DNA from: an uncultured Muribaculaceae bacterium
GTDB taxonomy: Bacteria; Bacteroidota; Bacteroidia; Bacteroidales; Muribaculaceae
NCBI GenBank assembly: GCA_947625935.1
Contig: CANQQE010000007.1
Span: 77,724-138,213 of the forward strand
Reading direction: 5' to 3'
Length of the DNA stretch: 60,490 bases
A program made the position numbers and the translations under genes. Below the pieces are notes generated by a model that did no database searches, was not told the origin of the DNA, and was given only the letters and a program-made list of their open reading frames with translations. This document shows positions 8,992 to 17,973 of this stretch, piece by piece (within the stretch, counting starts at the first letter, position 1; every line of letters begins with the position of its first letter).

Positions 8992-9765
8992 ATGCAGATC
9001 AACAACTATGATAACTCTTACGAAAAAGGAGTTGCAGAACGTGCTGCCTGGCGCCAGAAACGCAGAAACAGGCGGCTCACTCTTGCATGCCTTGTAGGCA
9101 TCACTCTTCTGCTGGCAGTCATCACGGCATGCGTTATCAGACTGATGCCGTTATATGCCGAATACAGCTACGAGACCAAGATCAACACGCTGAACCTGCC
9201 GAAGCTGTCCGGCCCGTCAGAAGTCTCTCTCGTGATCTATTATCAACACGAAATGCCGACCGATATACAGATACGGAATACAACCAATAATATTCAATAC
9301 GAATATACAGCAGATGATTCGGTTCCGGGACAGATCAGCCTCATATGCGACCTGCAGGACACCTCACTGGCTTATCAGCTGACACTGATACCCCAGGATA
9401 ATTATGCGCTGGATTATAAAGTCGACGTGCAGCCGTCCCGGAACGACATTCCATGCACGATCAGGACCAGCGTGAACAGCAGGAACCAGATGCTCGTCAC
9501 GATCAATGCCGACTATATCTATAATCAAGACGACATCAAATGTTATATTGACGCCCAAGGAGACCGGTTCAGCAAGACATCGGAAACCTATGTTCTTGAG
9601 CGCAATAAGGACTTTACGGTCAACTTATCTGACATTTACGGTGACAACGTGGCCAACATCCAGAAAGTCACAGTATTCGTGTATCAGATGGGGATCGACC
9701 CTGAGACCGGGATAGAGTCCACGATACGCTCAAAAAAACAGATATTCCAGAGATGGGATCGATAG
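8992..9765 (+). CDS. Membrane-anchored extracytoplasmic protein
   Basis: 257 residues. A basic N-terminus (RQKRRNRR near residue 20) precedes one hydrophobic segment (about 29-50), giving a type II anchor with roughly 200 residues outside. The outer part is rich in beta-prone and polar residues and has no recognised domain. It lies 4 bp after the DUF1848 gene and 9 bp before the next. Confidence 0.7.
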   Translation: MQINNYDNSYEKGVAERAAWRQKRRNRRLTLACLVGITLLLAVITACVIRLMPLYAEYSYETKINTLNLPKLSGPSEVSLVIYYQHEMPTDIQIRNTTNNIQYEYTADDSVPGQISLICDLQDTSLAYQLTLIPQDNYALDYKVDVQPSRNDIPCTIRTSVNSRNQMLVTINADYIYNQDDIKCYIDAQGDRFSKTSETYVLERNKDFTVNLSDIYGDNVANIQKVTVFVYQMGIDPETGIESTIRSKKQIFQRWDR

Positions 9766-9774
9766 GAGGAAATT

Positions 9775-10320
9775 ATGCCCGAATTATCAGAAAACAAAAC
9801 AGAAGATAAGATCGCCAAGAAGATCAGCGTATGGGACAACGACGCTGTCGGCCTGGCCGAAACGATCCAGAACGAAGACCCGGACGGCCACACATCTTTC
9901 GACGATGCCCTGGAACAGGCCTACGAAGAGATCAATGAATCGCTGGAGAGCGAACGCGATATTCTGAGCCGCAGATATCTGAACGGTTATGTCATGATGG
10001 GGACGCTGCAGCGATGGAACGGTCCCAAACAGGCATACCGTCATCTTGACGTAGAAACGATCGGCGACGCGGTCTTTGCTGCCGTAAGTGCATTTACCAG
10101 TGAAGGAGATGTCTCCCTCGATGTCTATGTAGACACCGACGAGCACAAACTCATTATTACCCAGCTCGGACACGACAATCCGACAAATCCAAGCATTTTT
10201 GAGATCCGTGCGCTCACGAAAAATTGGGACGAGATCGAGAACTCTGAAGAGGACATCGGCGCGAACAGCGCTTCCATCGGCGACGAAGTCTTAAAGACTT
10301 ACGGTTTCATCAAAGAATAG
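9775..10320 (+). CDS. Acidic hypothetical protein
   Basis: 181 residues, acidic throughout, soluble. AGGAGG lies 8 bases before the ATG. A mixed alpha/beta core follows an acidic helical N-terminus (DALEQAYEEINESLESERD). No family recognised. Confidence 0.72.
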   Translation: MPELSENKTEDKIAKKISVWDNDAVGLAETIQNEDPDGHTSFDDALEQAYEEINESLESERDILSRRYLNGYVMMGTLQRWNGPKQAYRHLDVETIGDAVFAAVSAFTSEGDVSLDVYVDTDEHKLIITQLGHDNPTNPSIFEIRALTKNWDEIENSEEDIGANSASIGDEVLKTYGFIKE

Positions 10321-10330
10321 GAGTATGAAA

Positions 10331-10669
10331 ATGCCTTACACGATCAAACAGCTCACGCCGCAGCAGCTGGCTGAATTTGCATCCCCAAAGCTCGAATCCT
10401 TTGCGCTGGCATACCTGCAGTTCGCGCATTCCAGCCCCTGCACGGCAAAGCACACGGTCTTCCCGTATTTCGAACCGCTGCCGGAAAACAAATTAACCGA
10501 CAACGAGATTTTATACGGCATGAACCGTGAAACCGCTTATAAGAACCTGATGATCCAGTTCGACGTATGCAAAATATCCGGAGAATTCGAGAAACTATTT
10601 CAGGACAAAATGCACTTCTGGAAATCAAGAACGATCCCCGGCCTCATAATTTTAAAGGCCTGGCTATGA
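10331..10669 (+). CDS. Small hypothetical protein
   Basis: 112 residues. An ATG at 10325 is only 1 base after AGGAG (10319-10323), so the ATG at 10331, spaced 7, is preferred. The stop codon overlaps an upstream in-frame ATG of the helicase gene. No family recognised. Confidence 0.65.
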   Translation: MPYTIKQLTPQQLAEFASPKLESFALAYLQFAHSSPCTAKHTVFPYFEPLPENKLTDNEILYGMNRETAYKNLMIQFDVCKISGEFEKLFQDKMHFWKSRTIPGLIILKAWL

Positions 10670-10683
10670 AAGAAGGTGATCCT

Positions 10684-12126
10684 ATGGCGCAGCAGGTAAT
10701 CCTGGAACCTTACCAGGAAATCTGTAAACGCTTTATTTTACAGCACTCAAAATGCGGCATCTTCCTGGATGTCGGCTACGGAAAAACCCTGACCACACTG
10801 GCAGCAATACAGGATTTGAAACCCAGAAACGTCCTTATCGTTGCTCCGAAGGCGATCGCGCGGACAACCTGGCATACCGAAGTTAAAAAATTCGGCTATG
10901 CGTTCAACTGTTATTCGATGGTCGAGAAAAAGAATCCGAAAACAGGACTTTTAAAAGAGATACCGTTAAAAAATTTGATTCCATTATACGAAGCGATACC
11001 CCATACGCATCCTGGGACGGTGAACCTGTTCATCACCTCAGTTGAAGCCAGATTAAAGCATCTGATCGACTGGTGTGAGGAGAATAATATCTGGCCGTTT
11101 CAGATGATCGTCTGCGACGAATTCCAGAAATTCAAGAGCGGAACGTCCATCCGGACAAAATCCATGAAGACGTTGGTGTCGCACACGCCCCGGCTTGTCG
11201 GCCTGACAGGCTCTCCGATGCCTAATTCCATTGAAGACATCTGGTCGCAGATCTATTTACTGGACAACGGTCAGCGCCTGGGGCGGTATATCTCTCACTT
11301 CAGAAGCAAATACGAATATCCTACCATGGTCGTGAACGGCCATACTGTAGGCTGGAAACCCCTGCCAGGCGCGAAAGAAGATATTTACAGCAAGATCAGC
11401 GACATCGCGGTATCCGTAAAGGCAGACCTGCACCTGCCGCCCGTGCGTTTCAACGACATCAAGATTACGTTGAACAAAGACGAGATGGAGCTCTACGAGC
11501 AGTTCAAAAAGCGCTGGGTGCTTGATTTAGAAAAGCTGGATCCGTTCATCGCCTATTCCCAGCAGGACACGAAGATCCTGCCCAAGAATGCGGCGGTCAT
11601 GGCAAGTAAATTGCTGCAGTTCGCATCCGGCTCTATTTATGATGAAAAGCACAACGCGCATTTCATTCATAACCAAAAACTGGTCATGACGCAGTATATC
11701 ATCGACAATACGGACAGCCCTATCCTGCTGGCCTACACGTTCGCCTGCGACCAGAAGCGGCTGCTCGACGAACTTACCTGCGACCACGGACCGATCGTCA
11801 TGTTCGACGGTTCTGAGAAAATGAAAGATGCGTGGAACAATAAAGAATATGCCGTCATGCTCTTCCAGCCGGCTGCTACCTGCCACGGAATCAATCTGCA
11901 GGACGGCGGCCATACGCTGATATGGTACTCGCTGCCTTGGAACCTGGAACATTACATCCAGACGAACGGCAGGCTGTGGCGGAAAGGCCAGCAGTCTCCG
12001 GTCATGATCCACCGGCTGATAGCCAAGAAAACTTTTGATGAGAGAGTCGCTGCAGCCCTGGCTCAGAAACAGCTCGGAAACGCCGAACTTCTGGACGCCG
12101 TACGACGCGAAGTAACCAGCCCGTAA
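10684..12126 (+). CDS. SNF2-type DNA helicase/translocase
   Basis: 480 residues from the ATG at 10684 (AAGGTGAT upstream); the frame is open further upstream but without a usable ribosome binding site. Motifs in order: LDVGYGKTLTT (Walker A, near residue 30), CDEFQKFKS (Walker B DEFQ), LTGSPMPNS (motif III, near 174), and LWRKGQQ with HRLIAKKTFDERV at the C-terminal lobe. This is the short phage/plasmid SNF2 architecture with two RecA lobes and no large insertions. It would use ATP to move on double-stranded DNA; a role in phage replication or repair is inferred from neighbours. Confidence 0.9.
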   Translation: MAQQVILEPYQEICKRFILQHSKCGIFLDVGYGKTLTTLAAIQDLKPRNVLIVAPKAIARTTWHTEVKKFGYAFNCYSMVEKKNPKTGLLKEIPLKNLIPLYEAIPHTHPGTVNLFITSVEARLKHLIDWCEENNIWPFQMIVCDEFQKFKSGTSIRTKSMKTLVSHTPRLVGLTGSPMPNSIEDIWSQIYLLDNGQRLGRYISHFRSKYEYPTMVVNGHTVGWKPLPGAKEDIYSKISDIAVSVKADLHLPPVRFNDIKITLNKDEMELYEQFKKRWVLDLEKLDPFIAYSQQDTKILPKNAAVMASKLLQFASGSIYDEKHNAHFIHNQKLVMTQYIIDNTDSPILLAYTFACDQKRLLDELTCDHGPIVMFDGSEKMKDAWNNKEYAVMLFQPAATCHGINLQDGGHTLIWYSLPWNLEHYIQTNGRLWRKGQQSPVMIHRLIAKKTFDERVAAALAQKQLGNAELLDAVRREVTSP

Positions 12127-12146
12127 CAAAAAAGCGAGGTGAAACT

Positions 12147-12317
12147 ATGAAATACAGTGACGCGAAAAAACTGCGCCCTGAAGACGAAATCATCGTAAAA
12201 GAAACAAAACAGGCACTGCATATTATCGAAGTAAAAAACGTCAAAGACGCCGAGCCGCCCTATGTCGAGATCTATGCCGAAGACGGCTGCAGTTATCTCC
12301 ATACCGAAATCAAATAA
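12147..12317 (+). CDS. Small hypothetical protein (56 residues)
   Basis: MKYSDAKKLRPEDEIIVKET begins the product; it starts after GCGAGGTGAAA and ends with TAA at 12315-12317. It is highly charged, with alternating strands likely (a small beta-barrel is possible). It fills the gap between the SNF2 gene and the next ribosome binding site exactly. No family recognised. Confidence 0.6.
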   Translation: MKYSDAKKLRPEDEIIVKETKQALHIIEVKNVKDAEPPYVEIYAEDGCSYLHTEIK

Positions 12318-12337
12318 AAATACGAGGTGATAAAACC

Positions 12338-12718
12338 ATGCAGGTGACCATAACACGCGGCAGTGTATGTGCAGACGACGACATCCGGGCGCCTCACACC
12401 GAAAATCTTGAATTTGATGAAGATGCCGTATTATGCGATCTGTTCAAAAAGATCGTGAATTATCTGCCAACCGTGGCAGGGAGCGCATCCTGGGAGATCA
12501 GCTGCCCCATCGGGACGCTCGGCTATGTCACGACAAAATACGACAGAGACTGCGACCGAAAAACGGTCCATCCTGTATTCAATACACAGGATCTGTTATC
12601 GTGCATCAAGCAGCTCATCGGTATTGCCGAAGGCACCGAACCCGAAATTTTAAACATACGCTGCCTTTACAACAAATCCGTACCGGATGATCTGAAAGGA
12701 GAAAACGACAATGTCTGA
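12338..12718 (+). CDS. Hypothetical protein
   Basis: 126 residues, soluble, start after GAGGTGAT. It overlaps the next gene by 8 bp, so the two are probably translated together. No family recognised. Confidence 0.7.
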   Translation: MQVTITRGSVCADDDIRAPHTENLEFDEDAVLCDLFKKIVNYLPTVAGSASWEISCPIGTLGYVTTKYDRDCDRKTVHPVFNTQDLLSCIKQLIGIAEGTEPEILNIRCLYNKSVPDDLKGENDNV

Positions 12719-13268
12719 CCTCACAATATCCAAAGAAACGGCGGACCAGCTGTTTAATATCCTGCTGGTCTTCCGCGATTATCTGAACGACGATATTTTA
12801 AAGCAGACCAACACACTTTACATGACCAGCGACTTTTTGACACTGGATACGGCGATCGGGCTGCTTGGGACGGCTTATCCGGATGATGAGCTGCATCCAA
12901 AACTGCTCATCACAAAAACAGAGACCAGAAAACGCATACAGGATGCCTACATGTCGGCCCGGATCATGTACAATGCCGTCAACAACGAAGTTGTCAAAGC
13001 AAAGAACAAACAGATTTATGAAGAATCCGGCCTGAAGATCATGGCGTCGCTCGTTTTTATGCTAAATCTGGTCTGCGTTCCAACACCTGAAGCGGTGCAG
13101 CAGGCCATTGACGCCGTCCTGAGTGCCTGCGATACGATCACGGAATCCGTGCAGGCCATGCAGGAAAATTATACGGACGAAAACGATGACGCCCGGTATG
13201 CCGATATCCTGGCCTTAATTAAAGATATGCAGCCGGGCATGACAGCTGACATGTTAAAAGAAGAATAA
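12711..13268 (+). CDS. Hypothetical helical protein
   Basis: 185 residues, mostly helical by composition, soluble. AAAGGAG lies inside the preceding gene. One hydrophobic stretch (IMASLVFMLNLVCVPTPEA) could be a buried helix rather than a membrane segment. No family recognised. Confidence 0.7.
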   Translation: MSDLTISKETADQLFNILLVFRDYLNDDILKQTNTLYMTSDFLTLDTAIGLLGTAYPDDELHPKLLITKTETRKRIQDAYMSARIMYNAVNNEVVKAKNKQIYEESGLKIMASLVFMLNLVCVPTPEAVQQAIDAVLSACDTITESVQAMQENYTDENDDARYADILALIKDMQPGMTADMLKEE

Positions 13269-13285
13269 ACGGAAAGGAATACCCT

Positions 13286-13402
13286 ATGTCAAAAAAGATC
13301 GCATTGCTGCTGCTCTCTTTCGTGTGTGTGGGCATTGTCTTGTGCCTGCACGCGCCGAAGCAGCTGCGTATATCAGATTATATTGGAAAGGGGTGCTGTT
13401 AA
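13286..13402 (+). CDS. Tiny membrane or secreted peptide (38 residues)
   Basis: MSKKIALLLLSFVCVGIVLC is a signal-like hydrophobic segment, followed by a short polar tail ending GKGCC. AAAGGAAT precedes the ATG, and the stop codon is 1 bp before the next start. Its size and tail suggest a membrane peptide, but no homologue is recognised. Confidence 0.5.
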   Translation: MSKKIALLLLSFVCVGIVLCLHAPKQLRISDYIGKGCC

Positions 13403-13403
13403 C

Positions 13404-13853
13404 ATGATCACGACACACAGCATCAGACGGATAAAATACCGGGACTATCATTACGATGAAATCTGGCTCATCACCCAGACGCAGAAATATCCGAACCCGC
13501 ATATAAAACATGTTCCGGTCCTCGCCCCGCCCCAGCGCCTGTTTTATGATTACCTGGACTGGCGCCGGAAAAGCGACTGGGGACCGGATAAATTCCGGTC
13601 TGATTATGTGCCCAGATACCTGCAGTACTTGCACGATAACAAACAGGCGAACGAACTTTTAGGCTTTCTGGCCAAAACATCAGAAGATATCTGCCTCGTC
13701 TGCTACTGCCCGAATGAAAGTATGTGCCACCGGAGCATCGTTGCCGGTCTCCTGCAAGGCTTCGGCCAACAGGTCACGACTGAAAACGACATGGATTACA
13801 GCACATACTTCCAGCAATACCGCCAATCAACAATAGGAGTGAAAAAATTATGA
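13404..13853 (+). CDS. DUF488-like protein
   Basis: 149 residues from the ATG at 13404; upstream in-frame codons lie inside the preceding peptide gene. The pattern ICLVCYCPNESMCHRSIVAG is the DUF488 signature (conserved CY.. and CHR), and DYLDWRRKSDWGPDKF is compatible. DUF488 proteins are small cytoplasmic proteins of unknown reaction. It overlaps the next gene by 4 bp (ATGA). Confidence 0.72.
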   Translation: MITTHSIRRIKYRDYHYDEIWLITQTQKYPNPHIKHVPVLAPPQRLFYDYLDWRRKSDWGPDKFRSDYVPRYLQYLHDNKQANELLGFLAKTSEDICLVCYCPNESMCHRSIVAGLLQGFGQQVTTENDMDYSTYFQQYRQSTIGVKKL

Positions 13854-14263
13854 GCAAAAGCATTAGATTAAGTGAAAAACACGGTGTCAATCCCTGCATC
13901 CCCGTATGCGCGTTCTGCGGAAAGCAGAAACAGGAACTCGCATTTCTGGGACGCCTGCCGGGAGACATAAAAGCACCGATGAGCGCGGTACTTAATTACG
14001 AACCCTGCGACGAATGCAGGCAGAACTGGTCGATGGGCGTGCCCCTCATCCGCGTCTCCAAAACGCCCGGCTCTGAAGGACAGCCGCCGATCCAGAAGCG
14101 TGAAGGTTTCAATATCTATCCTACCGGCAGTTACATGGTCATCACAAAAGAAGCGGCCGAACGCATTTTTGAACACGAAATACAGGCCGGAAAGCCTGTT
14201 TTCATGGAGGACAAGGCTTATGATGATTTCTATGAAACAGCACAAAAAGCCGAAAAGGAGTAA
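13850..14263 (+). CDS. Zinc-binding hypothetical protein
   Basis: 137 residues. CAFCGKQKQE and PCDECRQNW supply four Cys that could bind one zinc ion near the N-terminus. The linker GRLPGDIKAPMSAVLNYEPC is typical of an uncharacterised protein I associate with Firmicutes phages and plasmids. Function unknown. It overlaps the DUF488 gene by 4 bp. Confidence 0.72.
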   Translation: MSKSIRLSEKHGVNPCIPVCAFCGKQKQELAFLGRLPGDIKAPMSAVLNYEPCDECRQNWSMGVPLIRVSKTPGSEGQPPIQKREGFNIYPTGSYMVITKEAAERIFEHEIQAGKPVFMEDKAYDDFYETAQKAEKE

Positions 14264-14269
14264 TATGAT

Positions 14270-15520
14270 ATGGAACCTCTTGCATCTAAATTAAGACCGA
14301 GATCTTTATCAGAGTATAAAGGCCAGAAGCATTTACTGAGCGACGGCAAGCTCTTGTCCCGCATGATAAACGCAGACCGCGTCGGCAGCATGATCCTGTA
14401 CGGCCCGCCCGGAACCGGCAAGACCAGCCTGGCCGCCGTTATCGCTGCGACGACGCAGGCCGATTTCGAGCAGATCAACGCTACGACTGCGGGCAAAAAA
14501 GATATGGAAGCCGTTATCAAGAAAGCCCAGGATTCCGACAAAAAGACGATCTTATTCATTGACGAGATCCACCGGTTCAACAAGGCCCAGCAGGATTATC
14601 TGCTGCCGTTCGTTGAATCCGGATTGGTCACGTTGATCGGCGCCACGACCGAAAATCCTTATTTTGAAGTAAATAAGGCACTCGTCTCGCGATGTTCGAT
14701 CTTTGAGTTAAAACCTCTGGAGACCGCCGACATACGCGAAATGATAGAACATGCCGTACAATATATGAGTTCCGATCCCGATTACGGCCCCCTCACCGTC
14801 GATTCAAAAGCACTGGACTTTTTATCCGAGATGGCCGCAGGAGATGTCAGGCATGCGTACAACGCGCTGGAACTGGCCTATCTCTCCACCCCGCCAGAAA
14901 ACAATTTGACGACCATCACGCTCGAAACCGCGCAGCAGTGCATCCAGCGCAAAGCGATCAATTACGATAAAGATGGCGATTCCCATTACGACACGATCTC
15001 AGCCTTCATCAAATCCATGAGAGGTTCGGATCCCGACGCCGTATTGTATTATCTGGCCCGCATGATCGCCGCAGGGGAAGATATCAAATATATTGCCAGA
15101 AGAATCATGGTTCACGCCTGCGAAGACGTAGGGCTTGCCGATCCGATGGCCATCGTGGTCGCCGTGGCCTGCTGTGCCGCCATAGAAAGGATCGGTCTTC
15201 CTGAAGCTCGCATATTATTATCCGAAGCTGCTCTATACGTAGCGATGGCAAAGAAATCAAATTCTGCCTGCGCTTCGATTGATAGAGCCATGAAGCTCAT
15301 GGAATTCGCTTCTGACCTGCCGATCCCGCCGCACCTGCAAGATTGCCACTATTCCAGCGCTAAAAAGTTAAACCGCGGTGTCGGCTACAAATACCCGCAC
15401 GATTATCCCGGCGCATGGATAGAACAAGAATATCTGCCGGAAAAATTAAAAGGCGTGCAGCTCTACATGCGCACACCGAACGACATGCCTCGTTATCCGG
15501 AAACAAAGAGCGGTAATTGA
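14270..15520 (+). CDS. rarA: RarA/MgsA-type AAA+ ATPase
   Basis: 416 residues, near full length for bacterial RarA. GPPGTGKTSLA (Walker A, residues 45-52), LFIDEIHRFNKAQQD (Walker B and beyond), IGATTENPYFEVN (sensor 1 region) and SRCSIFELKPL are all conserved. The C-terminal tetramerisation domain is present (AIVVAVACCAAIERIGLPEA; YKYPHDYPG). RarA is related to clamp loaders and acts at stalled replication forks. Its presence in a phage replication block suggests fork maintenance. Start chosen at 14270, 9 bases after AAAGGAG. Confidence 0.93.
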   Translation: MEPLASKLRPRSLSEYKGQKHLLSDGKLLSRMINADRVGSMILYGPPGTGKTSLAAVIAATTQADFEQINATTAGKKDMEAVIKKAQDSDKKTILFIDEIHRFNKAQQDYLLPFVESGLVTLIGATTENPYFEVNKALVSRCSIFELKPLETADIREMIEHAVQYMSSDPDYGPLTVDSKALDFLSEMAAGDVRHAYNALELAYLSTPPENNLTTITLETAQQCIQRKAINYDKDGDSHYDTISAFIKSMRGSDPDAVLYYLARMIAAGEDIKYIARRIMVHACEDVGLADPMAIVVAVACCAAIERIGLPEARILLSEAALYVAMAKKSNSACASIDRAMKLMEFASDLPIPPHLQDCHYSSAKKLNRGVGYKYPHDYPGAWIEQEYLPEKLKGVQLYMRTPNDMPRYPETKSGN

Positions 15521-15545
15521 CAACATATCCTCATGATGATAAACT
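15517..15545 (+). promoter_or_regulatory. Possible promoter
   Basis: TTGACA (15517-15522), a 17-nt spacer and TAAACT (15540-15545). The -35 box is perfect but overlaps the rarA stop codon, and the -10 box matches only four of six bases. The following genes (15581 onward) look more AT-rich than their neighbours. Confidence 0.35.
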
Positions 15546-15580
15546 TGATTATATAATTATATATAAAGGAGAAAGCCATC

Positions 15581-16390
15581 ATGAGAGACATCGTTGACCG
15601 AATACTTTATGGACAAAATGATGCACCTAACGGACGAATCTTTGAAAAAATGGGATTTGACGCATTATACGCCGGACTTATGGACGTGAAGCGTGCGGGA
15701 AAAAACAAAAATCTGGCGTTCAAACCCGAATCTCTAAAAAACACGACCGGCGGTTCTATTGACACTGACCAAGGTACAGATATCATATGGGATAAAGGGC
15801 ATGAAAAGATTCGACTTGACTTAACAATCAGCTTCAACAAAAAAGACAATATGCCTTTTATATTTGAATCTGATATTGAAGTCGCACCTGGCCACAAATT
15901 AAAATTCGGCATCCGCCACGGGAACCGGCATAACGGTTATACCGAATTTAAGTCTAAACAAGGCGATACACAGCCTGTTGTTGTAATCGGTATCGACATG
16001 GATGATTATGAATTCAATCGTGAGAAGTATTACCGCAACGGCCGCGACGCTGAAAATATCTTTGACGACATAAGGACTCATGCCGTCGAAATCTTAGGTT
16101 GGGCGGATGAAGTCTACCAGGAATTTACAGATCCTGAATATCTGGAATACGCCGAAGACACTTTATTTGTAAAGAACGATGCGTTCAAAGATCGTTTTAT
16201 TGATTCCAAGAAAATGACACCTGCTTTGACCGAGATGCTGCGCCGCACGAAGAACAATGTTACTCAAAAACAAAACAGCCAGATGCTGCCTGCCACAGCA
16301 AAGATCTATGCTATGGCCGATGAACGAACCAAAAACAACTTATCCGAAAAGGAGGACAATTATGACCAAACTTGTGATCATCTTAACTGA
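15581..16390 (+). CDS. Hypothetical protein
   Basis: 269 residues, soluble, start after AAAGGAG. The central part is rich in beta-prone residues and the C-terminus is charged and probably helical. Its DNA looks more AT-rich than the flanking replication genes. It overlaps the next gene by 29 bp. No family recognised. Confidence 0.72.
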   Translation: MRDIVDRILYGQNDAPNGRIFEKMGFDALYAGLMDVKRAGKNKNLAFKPESLKNTTGGSIDTDQGTDIIWDKGHEKIRLDLTISFNKKDNMPFIFESDIEVAPGHKLKFGIRHGNRHNGYTEFKSKQGDTQPVVVIGIDMDDYEFNREKYYRNGRDAENIFDDIRTHAVEILGWADEVYQEFTDPEYLEYAEDTLFVKNDAFKDRFIDSKKMTPALTEMLRRTKNNVTQKQNSQMLPATAKIYAMADERTKNNLSEKEDNYDQTCDHLN

Positions 16391-16718
16391 ACATGGAAGC
16401 AGCTATTCCGATGAAGGTTTGGAATACCTTACAGAAAGCGTTCGCAAATGCTTTCATGACGAATCTGACCTGGGATTTTTTATGGGAAGAGTGCTCAACA
16501 ATATGGATACTTTCAAAGAATATTTGACAAAACACAAAGAAGATTCCTATCTCGCGCTCTCTACAGAACACGGTATCCCGATCTTCCCATGCCAGTCTTA
16601 TGACGACATTATTCAGTATTTATCTGCACATGATGAGAATGAGAATCCATGGAACGTCATGTGTGAACTAAAAGCTGAACTCGAAAAAAGAGACGCTGAA
16701 AGAGCGGCTGTAAAGTAA
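16362..16718 (+). CDS. Hypothetical protein
   Basis: 118 residues from the ATG at 16362, 7 bases after AAGGAGG. The upstream frame extension has no ribosome binding site. Soluble, acidic; no family recognised. Confidence 0.7.
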   Translation: MTKLVIILTEHGSSYSDEGLEYLTESVRKCFHDESDLGFFMGRVLNNMDTFKEYLTKHKEDSYLALSTEHGIPIFPCQSYDDIIQYLSAHDENENPWNVMCELKAELEKRDAERAAVK

Positions 16719-16730
16719 AGGAGGATGCCT

Positions 16731-17645
16731 ATGGCGATCAATCTGAACACGCCCGATAACAATAAAAAACCAAAGATTTCTGAAAAAGTTAAGAACGCCA
16801 TGATCTACGGCATTTTAATTGCTGTCATAGCTGGCGTCTTTATAATACGGCCCGTGCTTCAGGACGCCAAAAGCGGACAACAGGAATCTGATTCTATTCA
16901 GGAAGAAACAGAAGAAACTGTCCCGGAATCTGAAACGACGCCGGAACCGAATCTCGGTATCATCACGGAAAACGAAGAGAACGGATTTCTTGAAGACGAA
17001 AGCGACGAGGTTACGGGCGTAAAATCTGATTACTATGATACTCAGGCCGAAAAGCAGTTATCAAGCAGCTCCGAGATAAATATACCGCAGGCGCAATACC
17101 AGCAGATCTACAAAAACTATGCGACGCTCTATACTTCCAACTGCGCAAAGATCTGCGACATCTGGATCCCGACAGGCTATACCGGCGACAATTCCCGTGC
17201 AAACGAGATCCGGCTCAAGCCTTCGGATACCGAGATAACCGTAGACGGGAACGAACCAATCACGATCACCTGGCTCACGGACGCTCTCTTCCGCTATTAT
17301 GATACACTTGTCGTAACCGAGCACATTGATTTATATATGCAGGAAGAAAAAATCAGAGATCTGTACCAAAAATTCGATTATTATCTGGAATCAAAATATG
17401 ATTGTTTTTTATCAGCAGATAATACCGAACAGACCTGCACCGTCTATGTGTTCCGATCGGAATCTGTCAGCAAAACAGATCCGGAGCGGATCGAAATCAA
17501 ATATATTGCAGCACTGAGCCAGACAGACGAACGCGGCCGTCACGCCGGTTTTGTCTTAAACGCAGACCAGCTCGCCGCAATCACGACAGGGCGCTATCCT
17601 GACCTGCTGTCTTTAACGCAGGCCATCTTCCGCCCTGCCGTTTAA
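16731..17645 (+). CDS. Membrane-anchored extracytoplasmic protein
   Basis: 304 residues. The ATG at 16731 is spaced 7 from AAGGAGG; the ATG at 16725 is too close. A hydrophobic anchor (about 26-45) follows a short cytoplasmic N-terminus. Then comes an acidic Glu/Thr/Pro-rich linker (residues 50-95) and a C-terminal folded domain of unknown type. It is the last gene before the 17.65 kb non-coding island. Confidence 0.7.
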   Translation: MAINLNTPDNNKKPKISEKVKNAMIYGILIAVIAGVFIIRPVLQDAKSGQQESDSIQEETEETVPESETTPEPNLGIITENEENGFLEDESDEVTGVKSDYYDTQAEKQLSSSSEINIPQAQYQQIYKNYATLYTSNCAKICDIWIPTGYTGDNSRANEIRLKPSDTEITVDGNEPITITWLTDALFRYYDTLVVTEHIDLYMQEEKIRDLYQKFDYYLESKYDCFLSADNTEQTCTVYVFRSESVSKTDPERIEIKYIAALSQTDERGRHAGFVLNADQLAAITTGRYPDLLSLTQAIFRPAV

Positions 17646-17973
17646 GTGAGACATTGTCAAGTGATTCCGTATTAAAAATAATAAAAATATAGAAAAATGC
17701 TTGACAATGTTAGGACATCCTGGTACAATATGTACGATACAGGGATGTTATATCCACCATATGTAGGGCTATATTAAATAGAGATAGGGCAAATCTTTAT
17801 TTGATGGAAGCTGTTACTCACACTCCTATGCAGCGCGGTTCGATTCCGCAGATGCCTTACATGAATCTTTAAGATTTTGTCATTTTCCCCCAAAACAGCA
17901 GGACATTCTGTCGCGTACCAAAAAATGCCGATAAGGATGTCCTGTTATTTTGGAAAAAATTAAGGAGGAACCT
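17646..17973 (+). ncRNA. Non-coding island with promoter and tRNA-like sequence
   Basis: 328 bp without a gene. It contains a perfect 11-bp inverted repeat (ACATTGTCAAG, 17651-17661, against CTTGACAATGT, 17700-17710), a consensus promoter, and a likely transcript from about 17736. Inside the transcript, 17787-17858 can be laid out as a degenerate tRNA: 5-bp acceptor GGGCA/TGCCT, 3-bp D stem, loop CTCACAC with anticodon CAC, and T arm GCGG-TTCGATT-CCGC. Several pairs are missing, so it may be a pseudo-tRNA or another RNA. A stem CAGGACAT/ATGTCCTG (17899-17944) lies just before the ribosome binding site of the next gene. Confidence 0.45.
17701..17729 (+). promoter_or_regulatory. Consensus promoter
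   Basis: TTGACA (17701-17706), exactly 17 nt, then TACAAT (17724-17729). The -35 box lies in the right arm of an 11-bp inverted repeat, so a dimeric regulator could cover it. It drives the non-coding island and probably the operon from 17974. Confidence 0.75.

Noticed and set aside
17787..17858. Firm tRNA-Val call
   Set aside because: Only five acceptor pairs, three D-stem pairs and three of five anticodon-stem pairs form, so it is reported only as tRNA-like.
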